Shown: positions 53,051 to 62,298, counted from the first letter of the stretch. The stretch: 64,000 bases of DNA from Site-B1 sp963827785 (GCA_963827785.1 CAWHCT010000008.1:1-64000); one strand, 5' to 3'. Program-made: numbers and translations. The notes: generated by a model not told the origin, from the letters alone.

Positions 53051-53347
53051 TTATTTTTTTACTGCAGGAGGAGCATTGAGCTTCTTACTCATTTCCATAG
53101 AAATAGATGACCTGTCGAATTTAATTTTTCCGGCCATAGTCTCTATAATACAACTAAAGTCACTATCGTTAAGATCTACTATTTTCCCGTGCATCCCACT
53201 TTTCGTAATCACTTTATCTCCTTTTTTTAATTCGGCTGCGAATTTTTTTTCTTGCTTTGAACGTTTCATTTGAGGTGCGATCATAAAGAAATACACTACA
53301 ACAAACATTAAAATTATTGGTAAAAAACTACCTATACCTTCTCCCAT
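53051..53347 (-). CDS. yajC: Preprotein translocase subunit YajC
   Basis: A 98-residue accessory membrane protein of the SecDF-YajC complex. One TM helix (about 8-26, FLPIILMFVVVYFFMIAPQ) is followed by the typical RSKQEKKFAAELKKGDKVITKSGMHGKIVDL region (residues 29-59). It lies 10 nt after the DUF1573 gene in the same direction and is followed by a strong terminator. Confidence 0.95.
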   Translation of the reverse strand: MGEGIGSFLPIILMFVVVYFFMIAPQMKRSKQEKKFAAELKKGDKVITKSGMHGKIVDLNDSDFSCIIETMAGKIKFDRSSISMEMSKKLNAPPAVKK

Positions 53348-53357
53348 CTTTATCTAA

Positions 53358-53927
53358 TTAATCGTGGTTATGGCCTTCGTGACCTGGTTGAGTACTTGAC
53401 TTTACAACTTGTGTTGCAGCCGGAACAGCTTGTTTTGCTGAAGCTTGTAAATTTGATGCCTTTGGTTTTGCAGGGGCATTTGGATCTGGTTTTACAAAAG
53501 CCTTGATCCTTACAACTTCTCTTCCTTTTTCTGTATTGGCCGATACAGTAACAGTTTTGGTAACGTTACCGTTCCCACTTCCGTTAAACTTCACTGTAAA
53601 CTTACCGCTTTCACCGGGAGAAAGTGGTTCTCTGCTCCAATCCTTAGGAATTGTACATCCACATGAACTGGAAATATTTGTGATCACCAAGGGTGCGTCT
53701 CCAGTATTGGTATAACTAAATTCAGTCTCAACATTCGTTTTGGCTTCTAATTCACCAAAATCATGTTCTGATTTGTCAAAAGTTAATTGCGGGAATTTAG
53801 TAGAGTTTGCATCCCTTTTAGCAGCTTCTGCTACATTTTCTTCTTTAACTTTACTTGCCGCATCCTCTTTGCAAGATGTAAATGCTATGAGGCATATCGC
53901 ACTTAAACCTAATAATACTTTTTTCAT
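53358..53927 (-). CDS. DUF1573 lipoprotein
   Basis: A 189-residue lipoprotein (signal and lipobox IAFTSCKED, Cys about residue 20). It carries one DUF1573 domain: FDFGEL-like start (HDFGELEAKTNVETEFSYTN), then the conserved VITNISSSCGCTIPKDW with two Cys, and a C-terminal strand set ending VVRIKAFV. The tail is Ala/Pro/Lys-rich and ends PGHEGHNHD, a His-rich end that could bind metal. Such proteins are very common in Bacteroidota envelopes and their function is unknown. It lies between nusB and yajC. Confidence 0.9.
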   Translation of the reverse strand: MKKVLLGLSAICLIAFTSCKEDAASKVKEENVAEAAKRDANSTKFPQLTFDKSEHDFGELEAKTNVETEFSYTNTGDAPLVITNISSSCGCTIPKDWSREPLSPGESGKFTVKFNGSGNGNVTKTVTVSANTEKGREVVRIKAFVKPDPNAPAKPKASNLQASAKQAVPAATQVVKSSTQPGHEGHNHD

Positions 53928-53973
53928 AATATTTATTTTTATTTTAAAGGCTAAAAATAGTAAAAAAAAATTG

Positions 53974-54918
53974 TTACATCAATCCTCTTCCGGTTTTATT
54001 TAATTTCCCGGCATCTGAATATTCTTTTACAATTTTATCTAATATACCGTTAATAAACACACTGCTTTTGGGTGTGGAATATTCTTTGGCTATTTCCAGA
54101 TATTCATTCATGGTCACTTTGGTTGGTATAGATGGAAAGTTTTGCAATTCACAAATAGCCATCTTTAATAAAATACTATCCAAAACTGCTAAACGGTCGC
54201 TATCCCAATTAGTGGTCTTTTCTGCAATTTCCTGATTATATTTATTCTGATTCAAAATGGTCTTTTTAAGCAATTGGATACCAAAATCCTTATCTTCTTC
54301 ATCCTTGTAAAGTTTTGGTAAATAATAAGATTCTTCAGAATTTGATCTGGCCTTTTTCAAAAGTTTGACTATTCCTGTGTTTACAACCGGAAGATCATCC
54401 AACCAAGTTAATTTGTTGTCTTCAATATACTCATATAGCTTTTCATCTGGCGCTATAATTATTTTAAATATATCTATCACGAATTTCTTATCCTCATTAA
54501 ATGAAGATTCTTTGGAATTCATATAATTCTTATAGATTTCGCTCTCCAGGATCTTCTTAAAAATGATATCTACATATTCGCTGTCCAGTTTCCAATCATT
54601 CGGTTTTCTTTTTTTTATGACTTCATGTAATGCAGTATTATGCTTTAATTGTTGCAATAACCTGTTATCGATAAATTTTTTATTCGGATTTTTCTCCTGC
54701 TGAGTTGCTAAGTGTTTAAGTTTTGATCTGTCTAAATAGGTTTCAGCCCTTGTATGTACTTCAGTGATTAAGGAAATGAGCAATAGGTACAAATTGTACA
54801 TATCATCCATACTCTGCACCAAAAGCTTTTCAGGAAGCAGCAGATCGACACTTTCCGATTTATTAAAAGCATAAACCAACTGCATTACTTTCACTCGAAT
54901 ATGTCTTCTGCTTAGCAT
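53974..54918 (-). CDS. nusB: Transcription antitermination factor NusB (long Bacteroidota form)
   Basis: Binds boxA RNA with NusE (S10) in antitermination of rRNA operons. The C-terminal domain (about 160-310) has the NusB helices: KKTILNQNKYNQEIAEKTTNWDSDR, then LKMAICELQNFPSIPTKVTMNEYLEIAKEY. The N-terminus MLSRRHIRVKVMQLVYAF also fits. At 314 residues it is about twice the E. coli length; the inserted helical middle part is typical of Bacteroidota NusB. It is first in nusB-DUF1573-yajC, with a -7 box TACTTTTG upstream. Confidence 0.93.
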   Translation of the reverse strand: MLSRRHIRVKVMQLVYAFNKSESVDLLLPEKLLVQSMDDMYNLYLLLISLITEVHTRAETYLDRSKLKHLATQQEKNPNKKFIDNRLLQQLKHNTALHEVIKKRKPNDWKLDSEYVDIIFKKILESEIYKNYMNSKESSFNEDKKFVIDIFKIIIAPDEKLYEYIEDNKLTWLDDLPVVNTGIVKLLKKARSNSEESYYLPKLYKDEEDKDFGIQLLKKTILNQNKYNQEIAEKTTNWDSDRLAVLDSILLKMAICELQNFPSIPTKVTMNEYLEIAKEYSTPKSSVFINGILDKIVKEYSDAGKLNKTGRGLM

Positions 54919-54969
54919 AATATTTAAGAACCTTAGTGTAGTTATATGGCGTAACTATTTTTAACAGAG

Positions 54970-54977
54970 CAAAAGTA
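54970..54977 (-). promoter_or_regulatory. -7 promoter element of nusB
   Basis: TACTTTTG on the minus strand, 51 nt before the nusB ATG. It is back to back with the promoter of the divergent ABC transporter gene. Confidence 0.5.
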
Positions 54978-54995
54978 ATATTATTTTTATTCATG

Positions 54996-55003
54996 TATCT
55001 TTG
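54996..55003 (+). promoter_or_regulatory. -7 promoter element of the ABC transporter
   Basis: TATCTTTG, 31 nt before ATG 55035, with an exact consensus sequence. It lies inside the frame opened by the ATG at 54993, showing that the latter cannot be the real start. Confidence 0.6.
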
Positions 55004-55034
55004 TTCGTCTAAAAAAAATGCTATCCGGCATAGA

Positions 55035-56807
55035 ATGAAAGAATTATTCCACTTAAATAAATATTTTTATAAATACCGAGTTAGATTGCTAATTGGAATA
55101 CTAATAACAATCATAGCCAAATTATTTACCGTTTTTGTCCCGGAACTTATTGGTTCTACGATCGATGTGGTTAATGAACAATTGAAACATGCCGAAAATG
55201 ACATAGATATATTTAAATCAAGCTTACTAAAAAACATTCTTTATTTAATTGGTACAGCTGTGATAGCAGGATTTTTCACTTTTACTATGAGACAGACAAT
55301 CATTAATGTATCTCGATATGTAGAATACGATCTAAAAAATGAGGTTTATCAGCAATATCAAAGACTGTCCTTGAATTTTTATAAGCAAAACCGTACAGGC
55401 GACCTTATGAACCGAATAAGCGAGGATGTTTCAAGAGTCAGGATGTATGCAGGACCTGCAATCATGTACAGTATCAATACCATTACCTTATTTGTAGTTG
55501 CCTTAAGTTTTATGTATAACGAGGCTCCAAAACTAACTTTGTACACAATTATCCCATTGCCTATTCTTTCTGTGATCATTTATAAACTAAGTCGTGAGAT
55601 CAATAAGCGCAGTACAGTGGTCCAACAATACCTTTCAAAGCTATCTACATTCACTCAGGAAGCCTTTTCGGGAATATCAGTAATTAAGGCATATGGTATT
55701 GAAGCACAAACATTTAATAATTTCGATGAATTGTCCAATGAAAGTAAAGATAAACAAGTAGACCTTGCAAAAGTTCAAGCCTTGTTCTTCCCGCTCATGA
55801 TCCTTCTAATTGGTGCCAGTAACCTTTTGGTCATCTATATAGGAGGTAAACAATATATATCTGGAGAAATTGCGAGTGTTGGGATTATCGCTAAGTTTAT
55901 AATTTATGTCAATATGCTTACATGGCCTGTGGCTACAGTAGGTTGGGTTACTTCAATTGTTCAACAGGCAGAAGCTTCTCAAAAGCGGATCAATGAATTT
56001 TTAAAAATTGAACCCGAAATTAAAAACACGATTCTAGAGCCAACTCCTATACATGGTACCATTGAATTTAAAAACGTATCGTTTACCTATGAAGATACCA
56101 ATATTCAGGCTTTAAACGATGTGAGTTTCAAAATTGAGCAAGGCAAAACCATGGCTATTATCGGCAAAACCGGTTCAGGCAAATCAACCATTTTGAATTT
56201 AATCGGACGCTTGTATGATATAACGGATGGAGAGATCCTTATTGATGGAATACCTGTAGATCAGCTTAATCTGACCAGTTTACGAGATAGTATTGGATAT
56301 GTACCTCAGGACGCCTTTTTGTTTTCTGATACTATTAAGAACAACATCAAATTTGGTGTGCAAAATGCCTCCGATGATAAAGTTATAGAAGCTGCTAAAA
56401 ATGCTGTGGTACACAAAAATATTATCAAATTCAACAAAGGGTATGAAACTACTTTAGGTGAGAGAGGTATCACATTATCCGGTGGACAAAAACAACGTAT
56501 ATCTATTGCCAGAGCGATAATCAAGGAACCTAAGATCTTATTATTTGACGACTGCTTATCTGCCGTAGATACTGAAACGGAAGAACAAATACTAAACAAT
56601 CTTGAAAAGGTTTCAGCAAATAAAACTACCATAATTGTTAGCCATCGCGTGTCTTCGGCAAAGAATGCTCATAAAATACTTGTATTGGAAGACGGGAAAA
56701 TTATCCAGAAAGGAACACACGACATATTGATCAATCAATCAGGTTACTATAAGGATCTTTATTTAAAACAACTTTCTGAAACTACATCTGCCAATCTAGA
56801 CGATTAA
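55035..56807 (+). CDS. ABC exporter, permease-ATPase fusion (MsbA-like)
   Basis: A 590-residue half-transporter that works as a homodimer or heterodimer. Six TM helices occupy about 1-320 (RVRLLIGILITIIAKLFTVF first). The nucleotide-binding domain (about 335-575) has Walker A GKTGSGKST, Q-loop GYVPQDAFLF, ABC signature LSGGQKQR, Walker B ILLFDDCLSAVD and H-loop VSHRVSS. The Walker B ends DDC, with Asp in place of the usual catalytic Glu, so this partner may hydrolyse ATP poorly or work in a heterodimer. The likely cargo is lipid or drug. It is divergent from nusB. The real start is ATG 55035. Confidence 0.92.
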   Translation: MKELFHLNKYFYKYRVRLLIGILITIIAKLFTVFVPELIGSTIDVVNEQLKHAENDIDIFKSSLLKNILYLIGTAVIAGFFTFTMRQTIINVSRYVEYDLKNEVYQQYQRLSLNFYKQNRTGDLMNRISEDVSRVRMYAGPAIMYSINTITLFVVALSFMYNEAPKLTLYTIIPLPILSVIIYKLSREINKRSTVVQQYLSKLSTFTQEAFSGISVIKAYGIEAQTFNNFDELSNESKDKQVDLAKVQALFFPLMILLIGASNLLVIYIGGKQYISGEIASVGIIAKFIIYVNMLTWPVATVGWVTSIVQQAEASQKRINEFLKIEPEIKNTILEPTPIHGTIEFKNVSFTYEDTNIQALNDVSFKIEQGKTMAIIGKTGSGKSTILNLIGRLYDITDGEILIDGIPVDQLNLTSLRDSIGYVPQDAFLFSDTIKNNIKFGVQNASDDKVIEAAKNAVVHKNIIKFNKGYETTLGERGITLSGGQKQRISIARAIIKEPKILLFDDCLSAVDTETEEQILNNLEKVSANKTTIIVSHRVSSAKNAHKILVLEDGKIIQKGTHDILINQSGYYKDLYLKQLSETTSANLDD

Positions 56808-56952
56808 AAAAGAGAAAAAAATTAAATTATGAATTAGCTTTTGTTTTAACTGGTTAATTCAACAAAAAGAAATACATTAATTTTTGGTCGCTTCGTATTT
56901 TTTTTAGATTTTTGATAGCAATTAACAATCACTTATTTAATAAAATACGATT

Positions 56953-57354
56953 ATGAGTTACAATGATATGATGGAGCAAGAAGAGATTTATTCGAAAGTA
57001 TTAAGAGCTGGAAGACGTACCTATTTCTTTGATGTTAGAGCTACCAAAGCTGGAGATTATTACTTAACTATTACAGAAAGTAAAAAGTTTACTAATGATG
57101 ATGGATCTTTTCACTACAAAAAACACAAGATCTATCTTTACAAAGAGGATTTTTCAGAATTCAAAGAGATCCTTGCTGAAATGACTGAATACATTATCAA
57201 CCAAAAAGGTGAAGAAGTTATCAGTGAACGTCATCAAAAAGACTTCAAAAAGGAATATGAAAACGATGATGAAAAGGTATCAGAAAAGGTCGAAGAAGTA
57301 AAGGACGAAAGCGCACCAAAAAACTTCACAGATGTCGACTTTGATGATATATGA
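56953..57354 (+). CDS. DUF3276 (PUR-alpha-like) protein
   Basis: A 133-residue protein of the DUF3276 family, a Bacteroidota-specific PUR domain related to eukaryotic Pur-alpha. The PUR repeat is visible as YSKVLRAGRRTYFFDVRATK, then YYLTITESKKF and FHYKKHKIYLYKEDFSEF. The C-terminal 45 residues are acidic and probably disordered (KVSEKVEEVKDESAP). It binds single-stranded nucleic acid in relatives. It stands alone between the ABC exporter and a terminator. Confidence 0.93.
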   Translation: MSYNDMMEQEEIYSKVLRAGRRTYFFDVRATKAGDYYLTITESKKFTNDDGSFHYKKHKIYLYKEDFSEFKEILAEMTEYIINQKGEEVISERHQKDFKKEYENDDEKVSEKVEEVKDESAPKNFTDVDFDDI

Positions 57355-57371
57355 TCAATAAATAGCAAATT

Positions 57372-57405
57372 AAAAAAACCGTTACCAGAAAGTGACGGTT
57401 TTTTT
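57372..57405. terminator. Intrinsic terminator between DUF3276 and the convergent acyltransferase
   Basis: AAAACCGT, loop, ACGGTTTT with A and T runs on both sides. Because the neighbouring genes converge (57354 and 57409), it can serve both. Confidence 0.8.
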
Positions 57406-57408
57406 GTT

Positions 57409-58440
57409 TTAAGTTTTTAGTATCAACAGATCCAACAACAGCACTACTGCAATAAAAGCGATGGCCAACATCCAACCTGCCAGTATCCACAAAAACATAC
57501 CAACTGCAACCAACCAAATTGGCACTAAGGTCAGGGCAACGGCAAACCTGAAGGTAGAGATGAATTCTTCTTCATCAATTCTGGGCTTTATAGCACCTCT
57601 CCAAATTAAATAAGGTCCAATTAATAGTAACTTTAATAAAAACTTTAAAATTGACTTGAACCAAAAGGGCTTTCGTGGTTTTCTAGTTTTACATTTTTTA
57701 TACTTAGAATCTATACATGCATTTACGGCAACCGGATCAAGGTAGTCAACATTTAGCATGTTCAATTCCTCAATTATTTCATTATAAGTTTCCGATGGTA
57801 TGTGTGTAGTTAATTCGGCAATTTTATCAAAAACAACCTCTTTGAGTTTGACCACACTCTCATTTGAAAAATCAGGTAAATGATCTTTCGCATTCAAAGG
57901 TTTTCCAAAATACACCGATGTACTGTCTCCAAATTCCATGGCATTGATAAAATTGACACCAACAGGGACCAATTGCAAATTCGTTTCAGGATATTTTTGC
58001 ATGGTTTCAAAAACAATCCTGGTAAATCCTTTACTCAATGGTCTTACTGTTCGTTTTAAATTATGACTGCCTTCAGGAAAAATAACAACACCTTCTTTTT
58101 TATGCAATAAATCAGCACAAGTTTCAAAAACAGGACTGTTCTTTGATAGATTATTCCAACCATCTCTTATTCGGTAAACAGGTAACATTTGTAAACTCCT
58201 TAATAAGATATCCACAAAAGATCTTTTGAAAACACTGGCTCGAGTTAAAAAATAAACAAATCTGCCGCATTTAGTTGCAATCAGCAGAGCATCAAGTAAT
58301 GCATTTTGATGATTTGAAAGCAGCAACACAGGTTGGTCCTTGGGTACATTTTTTACATTGAAGATGTGTATCTTTTTAAAGTAAAAGAACAAAGCCAGAT
58401 TGATATAGGCTCTTACGCTATGTAACCATATTTTTTTCAT
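57409..58440 (-). CDS. PlsC-type 1-acyl-glycerol-3-phosphate acyltransferase
   Basis: A 343-residue membrane-bound lysophospholipid acyltransferase. The catalytic NHx4D motif reads LLSNHQNALLDALLIA (about residue 42-57), and the glycerolipid-binding FPEGSHN is at about 120-126. The C-terminal third holds two TM helices and a basic stretch (KKCKTRKPRKPFWFK). It probably acylates lysophosphatidate in phospholipid synthesis; related Bacteroidota proteins may use other acceptors. Its ATG overlaps the BASS symporter stop by 4 nt. Confidence 0.9.
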   Translation of the reverse strand: MKKIWLHSVRAYINLALFFYFKKIHIFNVKNVPKDQPVLLLSNHQNALLDALLIATKCGRFVYFLTRASVFKRSFVDILLRSLQMLPVYRIRDGWNNLSKNSPVFETCADLLHKKEGVVIFPEGSHNLKRTVRPLSKGFTRIVFETMQKYPETNLQLVPVGVNFINAMEFGDSTSVYFGKPLNAKDHLPDFSNESVVKLKEVVFDKIAELTTHIPSETYNEIIEELNMLNVDYLDPVAVNACIDSKYKKCKTRKPRKPFWFKSILKFLLKLLLIGPYLIWRGAIKPRIDEEEFISTFRFAVALTLVPIWLVAVGMFLWILAGWMLAIAFIAVVLLLDLLILKT

Positions 58441-59336
58441 TCAATTTTTCTTGTAGACCAATAACCGGCCAAAATTAAACCTGATACAATATGCCAAATG
58501 CCCCAAAATGCCGCAAGAATCGCCATTCCGCCAATACCCTTAAAAAAAGTGAATATCAATAACAAACCTAGACCTGAGTTTTGTATTCCTGTTTCTATAG
58601 CAAGAGTCTTTTGATTTTGAAATGATAATCTAAATAGTTTTGCAACCATAAAACCCAGTAATATTGCCAATGCATTATGCAGGATTCCAATTAATAAGAC
58701 ATGATCAATATAATTGTTAAAAACATCCAAATTATTGGCAAATGCTATTATGACTATAATTACAAACACGCCAATGGATACTGGTTTCAGTATTCTGGAA
58801 AGCAAGAAAGCGATTTTAGGTCTTAAATGCCTGAAATACATACCTAAAACCAAAGGAACACCCAGTATCATGGAAATTAGTTTCACCAATTCAAACGGGT
58901 TTAATTCCACTCCTTTAATGATCTGTGAAGTGGGTGGATACAAACTGCCATAAAACTCAAAATTGAAGGGTGTCATGATCATGGCCAAAAATGTTGCAAA
59001 GGCTGTTAAACTAACAGAAAGTGCTGTATTCCCTTTAGATAAATGCGTAAAAAAATTAGAGATATTGCCTCCCGGACATGATGCCACCATGATCATTCCA
59101 AGTGCAATACTTGGCCTCGGATTTATTAATGTTACCAGGAGAAACGTGAATGCAGGTAATAAAATAAACTGAGACAACAAACCCACCAATACGGGTTTTG
59201 GCTGTTTAAGAAGTTGCTTAAAATCATTGATGGTAATGTTTAAAGCCACACCAAACATGACGACAGCCAGAGCAATGTTTAATATCCAAAGACCTTTGCT
59301 GTCAAAATTGATTACTACATGATCCAGTTCCTGCAT
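58437..59336 (-). CDS. Bile acid:sodium symporter family (BASS) transporter
   Basis: A 299-residue inner-membrane protein with ten hydrophobic helices. Signature segments are MIMVASCPGGNISNFFTHLSKGN (residues about 82-104), with the Asn/Ser-rich sodium site, and AIETGIQNSGLGLLLIFTF (about 248-266). Bacterial relatives import organic anions such as pyruvate or pantoate, not bile acids, so the substrate is open. It overlaps the acyltransferase and follows the CsaA gene by 3 nt, making a tight three-gene operon. Confidence 0.92.
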   Translation of the reverse strand: MQELDHVVINFDSKGLWILNIALAVVMFGVALNITINDFKQLLKQPKPVLVGLLSQFILLPAFTFLLVTLINPRPSIALGMIMVASCPGGNISNFFTHLSKGNTALSVSLTAFATFLAMIMTPFNFEFYGSLYPPTSQIIKGVELNPFELVKLISMILGVPLVLGMYFRHLRPKIAFLLSRILKPVSIGVFVIIVIIAFANNLDVFNNYIDHVLLIGILHNALAILLGFMVAKLFRLSFQNQKTLAIETGIQNSGLGLLLIFTFFKGIGGMAILAAFWGIWHIVSGLILAGYWSTRKIE

Positions 59337-59339
59337 AAT

Positions 59340-59675
59340 CTATGAAACCACAGAGCCATTCAAAACCTTAGTTTCCGGATTGAGTAATACCACATCCTTT
59401 TCCTTGACAGCTCCCAAAACCAGACAATCACTTTTGAAATTGGCTATTTGTTTTTCAGGGAAATTGACGACTGCAACAATTTGCCGGTTTAACAACTCAT
59501 CCTTTTTATACAAGGTTGTTATTTGAGCTGAAGACTGTTTAATCCCAAGATCCCCAAAGTCTATTTTTAATTTATATGATGGATTTCTGGCTTCAGGAAA
59601 ATCATTGACTTCAATGATTGTTCCCACTCTAAAATCTACTTTAGTAAAGTCCTCAAAATTGATTATTTCGCTCAT
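59340..59675 (-). CDS. CsaA-like tRNA-binding domain protein
   Basis: A 111-residue stand-alone tRNA-binding (EMAP/OB-fold) protein. It has FEDFTKVDFRVGTIIEVNDF, the characteristic entry, then KLKIDFGDLGIKQSSAQITT and VNFPEKQIANFKSDCLVLGA. CsaA is a proposed export-linked chaperone in B. subtilis, though RNA binding is the better-supported activity. It is first of three genes (csaA-like, BASS, PlsC) on the minus strand and is divergent from the thioredoxin-like gene. Confidence 0.9.
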   Translation of the reverse strand: MSEIINFEDFTKVDFRVGTIIEVNDFPEARNPSYKLKIDFGDLGIKQSSAQITTLYKKDELLNRQIVAVVNFPEKQIANFKSDCLVLGAVKEKDVVLLNPETKVLNGSVVS

Positions 59676-59752
59676 GCGATGAGTTAGTTGTTAGTTACCG
59701 TTTCAAGATATTAAAAATAGCCCAACTATTTAAATATATTGTTTTGTTTCTT

Positions 59753-59760
59753 TAAATTTG
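59753..59760 (+). promoter_or_regulatory. -7 promoter element of the thioredoxin-like gene
   Basis: TAAATTTG, 24 nt before the ATG at 59785. No TTG at 19-20 nt spacing is present, though TTG triplets occur nearer. Confidence 0.45.
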
Positions 59761-59784
59761 TAATACATCATTCCGCACTACAAA

Positions 59785-60342
59785 ATGGCCCGAACACTTT
59801 CAAAAATGCTGCCTTTGAATACGGTAGCCCCCGATTTTTCTTTATATGAAACCATTACAGGAAAAACATTGTCACTTAATGAACTTAAAGGTAAAAAAGC
59901 AACGGTTATCATGTTTATTTGTAACCATTGTCCGTTTGTAATTCATGTTAATGAACAGCTTTCGCAATTGGCAAAGGACTACACTCCAAAAGGAGTTGGA
60001 TTTATTGCAATTTCTAGTAATGATGTTGAAAATTATCCTCAGGATGGCCCCAAATTGATGCGTTCCAGTGCAATTAAAAATAAATATACCTTCCCTTATT
60101 TATATGATGAATCACAAGAGGTTGCCAAAGCCTATGATGCAGCCTGCACACCAGATTTTTATATTTTTGACTCCAATTTAAAACTAAAATACAGAGGCCA
60201 GCTAGACGATTCCAGACCGGAAAATGGCATTCCACTTACAGGAAAGGATTTAAGACATGCTATTGATTGTATTCTGAATAATAAAGTGAATACTGCAGCT
60301 CAAAAACCAAGTATTGGTTGCAATATTAAATGGAAAAAATAA
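59785..60342 (+). CDS. Thioredoxin-fold redox protein (AhpC/TSA-like)
   Basis: A 185-residue cytoplasmic protein with a redoxin fold. It reads LNTVAPDFSLYETITGK, then VIMFICNHCPFVIHVNEQL with a C-N-H-C active site (about residues 50-53) in place of the usual CGPC. FIAISSNDVENYPQDGP and the cis-Pro region CTPDFYIFDSN follow. The CNHCPF variant marks a distinct group of redoxins widespread in bacteria whose partner is unknown. No export signal is seen. It is a single gene behind its own promoter. Confidence 0.9.
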   Translation: MARTLSKMLPLNTVAPDFSLYETITGKTLSLNELKGKKATVIMFICNHCPFVIHVNEQLSQLAKDYTPKGVGFIAISSNDVENYPQDGPKLMRSSAIKNKYTFPYLYDESQEVAKAYDAACTPDFYIFDSNLKLKYRGQLDDSRPENGIPLTGKDLRHAIDCILNNKVNTAAQKPSIGCNIKWKK

Positions 60343-60448
60343 TTTGGAACAATTAAACCAAAAAATTCTGGTTTCACATAAAAAATGATAAATCCATAAA
60401 TTTGTTAGGATAATCGAGTGTATGCAATACAACCAAACTTTAGAATAA

Positions 60449-60910
60449 ATGAGAAAAACTGAGCAATTAGCGGATCGGCTTCGAGACGTAACTCTTGGCG
60501 GAACTTGGATTGCGAATACAAATTGTAAAGACCAATTAGATAATTTAGACTGGAAAATTGCAAATACAAAGTTTCAATCAATAAATACAATTTCAATTTT
60601 AGCACAACACATCCATTATTATATTAACGGTATAAAAAATGCTTTTGAAGGTGGGGATCTTGAAATAAAAGATAAATACAGTTTTAACTTTCCTCCTATT
60701 GAATCACAAAATGAGTGGAAATCATTTCTAAATAAATTTTGGAACGACACAGAAAAACTTGCTGATTTAATAGAGAAAATGCCTGATGAAAAACTGAATC
60801 AAAGTTTCGTGGATGAAAAATATGGAACCTATCAGAGAAATATTGAAGGTATGATTGAACATATTTATTATCACCTTGGACAAATTGTATTGATAAAGAA
60901 GATAATTTAA
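60449..60910 (+). CDS. DinB-superfamily protein (DUF1572-like)
   Basis: A 153-residue four-helix protein. It has QLADRLRDVTLGGTWIANTN, then a helix with SILAQHIHYYINGI and a last helix with NIEGMIEHIYYHLGQIVLIKK. These His residues fit the three-His metal site of the DinB fold. Members of this group are uncharacterised. It shares little with the DinB-like gene at 49552 beyond the fold. It precedes the aldo/keto reductase by 28 nt. Confidence 0.8.
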   Translation: MRKTEQLADRLRDVTLGGTWIANTNCKDQLDNLDWKIANTKFQSINTISILAQHIHYYINGIKNAFEGGDLEIKDKYSFNFPPIESQNEWKSFLNKFWNDTEKLADLIEKMPDEKLNQSFVDEKYGTYQRNIEGMIEHIYYHLGQIVLIKKII

Positions 60911-60938
60911 AAAAGTATTACAAATAGTATAAGAAAAA

Positions 60939-61880
60939 ATGAAATATAACAGATACATCAAGCAATCACCGCTGGTTTCTCAAATTGGTCTAGGAGCTTG
61001 GCAATTAGGGGAAAATTCGGGTTGGGATAGTGTTTCGGAAAAAGAAGCTATAAAAATAGTTCACAGGTCATTGGAACTTGGAGTCAATTTTTTTGACACA
61101 GCTCCTAATTACGGACACGGAACAAGCGAAATAAGACTCGGAAAAGCTTTGAAAAGTATTGATAGAAGCAAGATTGTGATCAACACAAAATTTGGCCATA
61201 CAGACTCCGGAGGATTAAACTTTAGTTCAGAATATATTAAAGAATCATTAGAAGGTAGCTTAAAAAGATTGCAAGTGGATCATGTAGATTCATTGATAAT
61301 CCACAACCCGCCTTTTGAAGTTCTTGATGGCAATAAGAACGATCATTATGAGATTTTAGAGCGATTGATAGAAGAAGGGAAAATTAAGGCCTATGGTGCC
61401 TCTTTAGACACTTACAAGGAGATGAAACTATTCATGGAGACTACAAAATGTGAAGTTATTGAGGCTTTCTTCAATATACTACATCAAGACGCCGCCAGAG
61501 CATTTGATATGGCTCAAGAAAAGGGTGTTGGAATCATCGTGAAAATCCCCCTTGATTCCGGCTGGCTATCAGGAAAATATAATGCCGAAAGCACATTTAG
61601 GGATATCAGGAATCGTTGGACGCAAAAAGATATTTATACCAGGGCTAATTTGGTTCAGAGAGTTAAGGAAATCCTTCAGTCTAAAAATGATCTTGCACAA
61701 AAAGCTATTTCATTCTGTTTGTCATATGACGCGGTTTCTACAGTTATTCCGGGAAACAAAAATGTAGTACAGTTAAATAATAATATTGAAAGCCTTGACA
61801 ATCCAATTTCGAAAGAACTTGTTAAAAACTTGGAAAAATTTTATCAAAATGAAGTGAAGCCACTTCGTTTGCCGTGGTAA
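60939..61880 (+). CDS. Aldo/keto reductase
   Basis: A 313-residue NADPH-dependent TIM-barrel oxidoreductase. It has VSQIGLGAWQLGENS, the catalytic Asp/Tyr region VNFFDTAPNYGHGTSEIRLG, Lys in VINTKFGH, and His in DSLIIHNPP. The C-terminal cofactor-binding part has AVSTVIPGNKNVVQLNNNIE, the usual VIPG loop. It resembles the group of L-fucose/galactose-type dehydrogenase-like AKRs. The physiological substrate is unknown. It follows the DinB gene closely. Confidence 0.92.
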   Translation: MKYNRYIKQSPLVSQIGLGAWQLGENSGWDSVSEKEAIKIVHRSLELGVNFFDTAPNYGHGTSEIRLGKALKSIDRSKIVINTKFGHTDSGGLNFSSEYIKESLEGSLKRLQVDHVDSLIIHNPPFEVLDGNKNDHYEILERLIEEGKIKAYGASLDTYKEMKLFMETTKCEVIEAFFNILHQDAARAFDMAQEKGVGIIVKIPLDSGWLSGKYNAESTFRDIRNRWTQKDIYTRANLVQRVKEILQSKNDLAQKAISFCLSYDAVSTVIPGNKNVVQLNNNIESLDNPISKELVKNLEKFYQNEVKPLRLPW

Positions 61881-62007
61881 TACATTTCGATAATCGACGA
61901 GCTTACACCTTAAATATCAGTTACTTGAAAACATCTGCTTAAGTAAATTGAAAAAAATTTAATATCTTTATATTACTTAGTAGTCATACCAAATAAGAAT
62001 TATAATT

Positions 62008-62298
62008 ATGACCATCCAAAATAAAAGTTTTAAAATGATTGTAGGTATTACAGCCTTTCTGTTGCTCATACCTTTAATTGCCATGCAGTTCACGACAGAA
62101 GTTAATTGGAATCTAATGGATTTTGTTGTCGCGGGAATTCTATTGTTTGGTTTTGGTCTGTTAATAGAATTTGCTTTAAGAAAGATTAAAAAATTCAATT
62201 TCAGAATCCTAGCATTAGTTAGTATTGTTGTTGTCTTTTTACTCATTTGGGCTGAACTTGCAGTAGGTATTTTCGGGACACCATTTAGTGGGAGTTAA
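62008..62298 (+). CDS. Small three-TM membrane protein
   Basis: A 96-residue inner-membrane protein with three predicted TM helices (about 10-26, 36-55 and 67-87). A short basic loop (RKIKKFNFR) lies between the second and third. The last residues (IFGTPFSGS) resemble the end of other unnamed Bacteroidota membrane proteins of the same size. The pattern NWNLMDFVVAGILLFGFG in helix 2 suggests a conserved family, but I know no function. Confidence 0.75.
   Translation: MTIQNKSFKMIVGITAFLLLIPLIAMQFTTEVNWNLMDFVVAGILLFGFGLLIEFALRKIKKFNFRILALVSIVVVFLLIWAELAVGIFGTPFSGS

Noticed and set aside
54993..55034. Upstream ATG for the ABC transporter
   Set aside because: The predicted TATCTTTG -7 box lies inside this stretch, so the ATG would not be transcribed.
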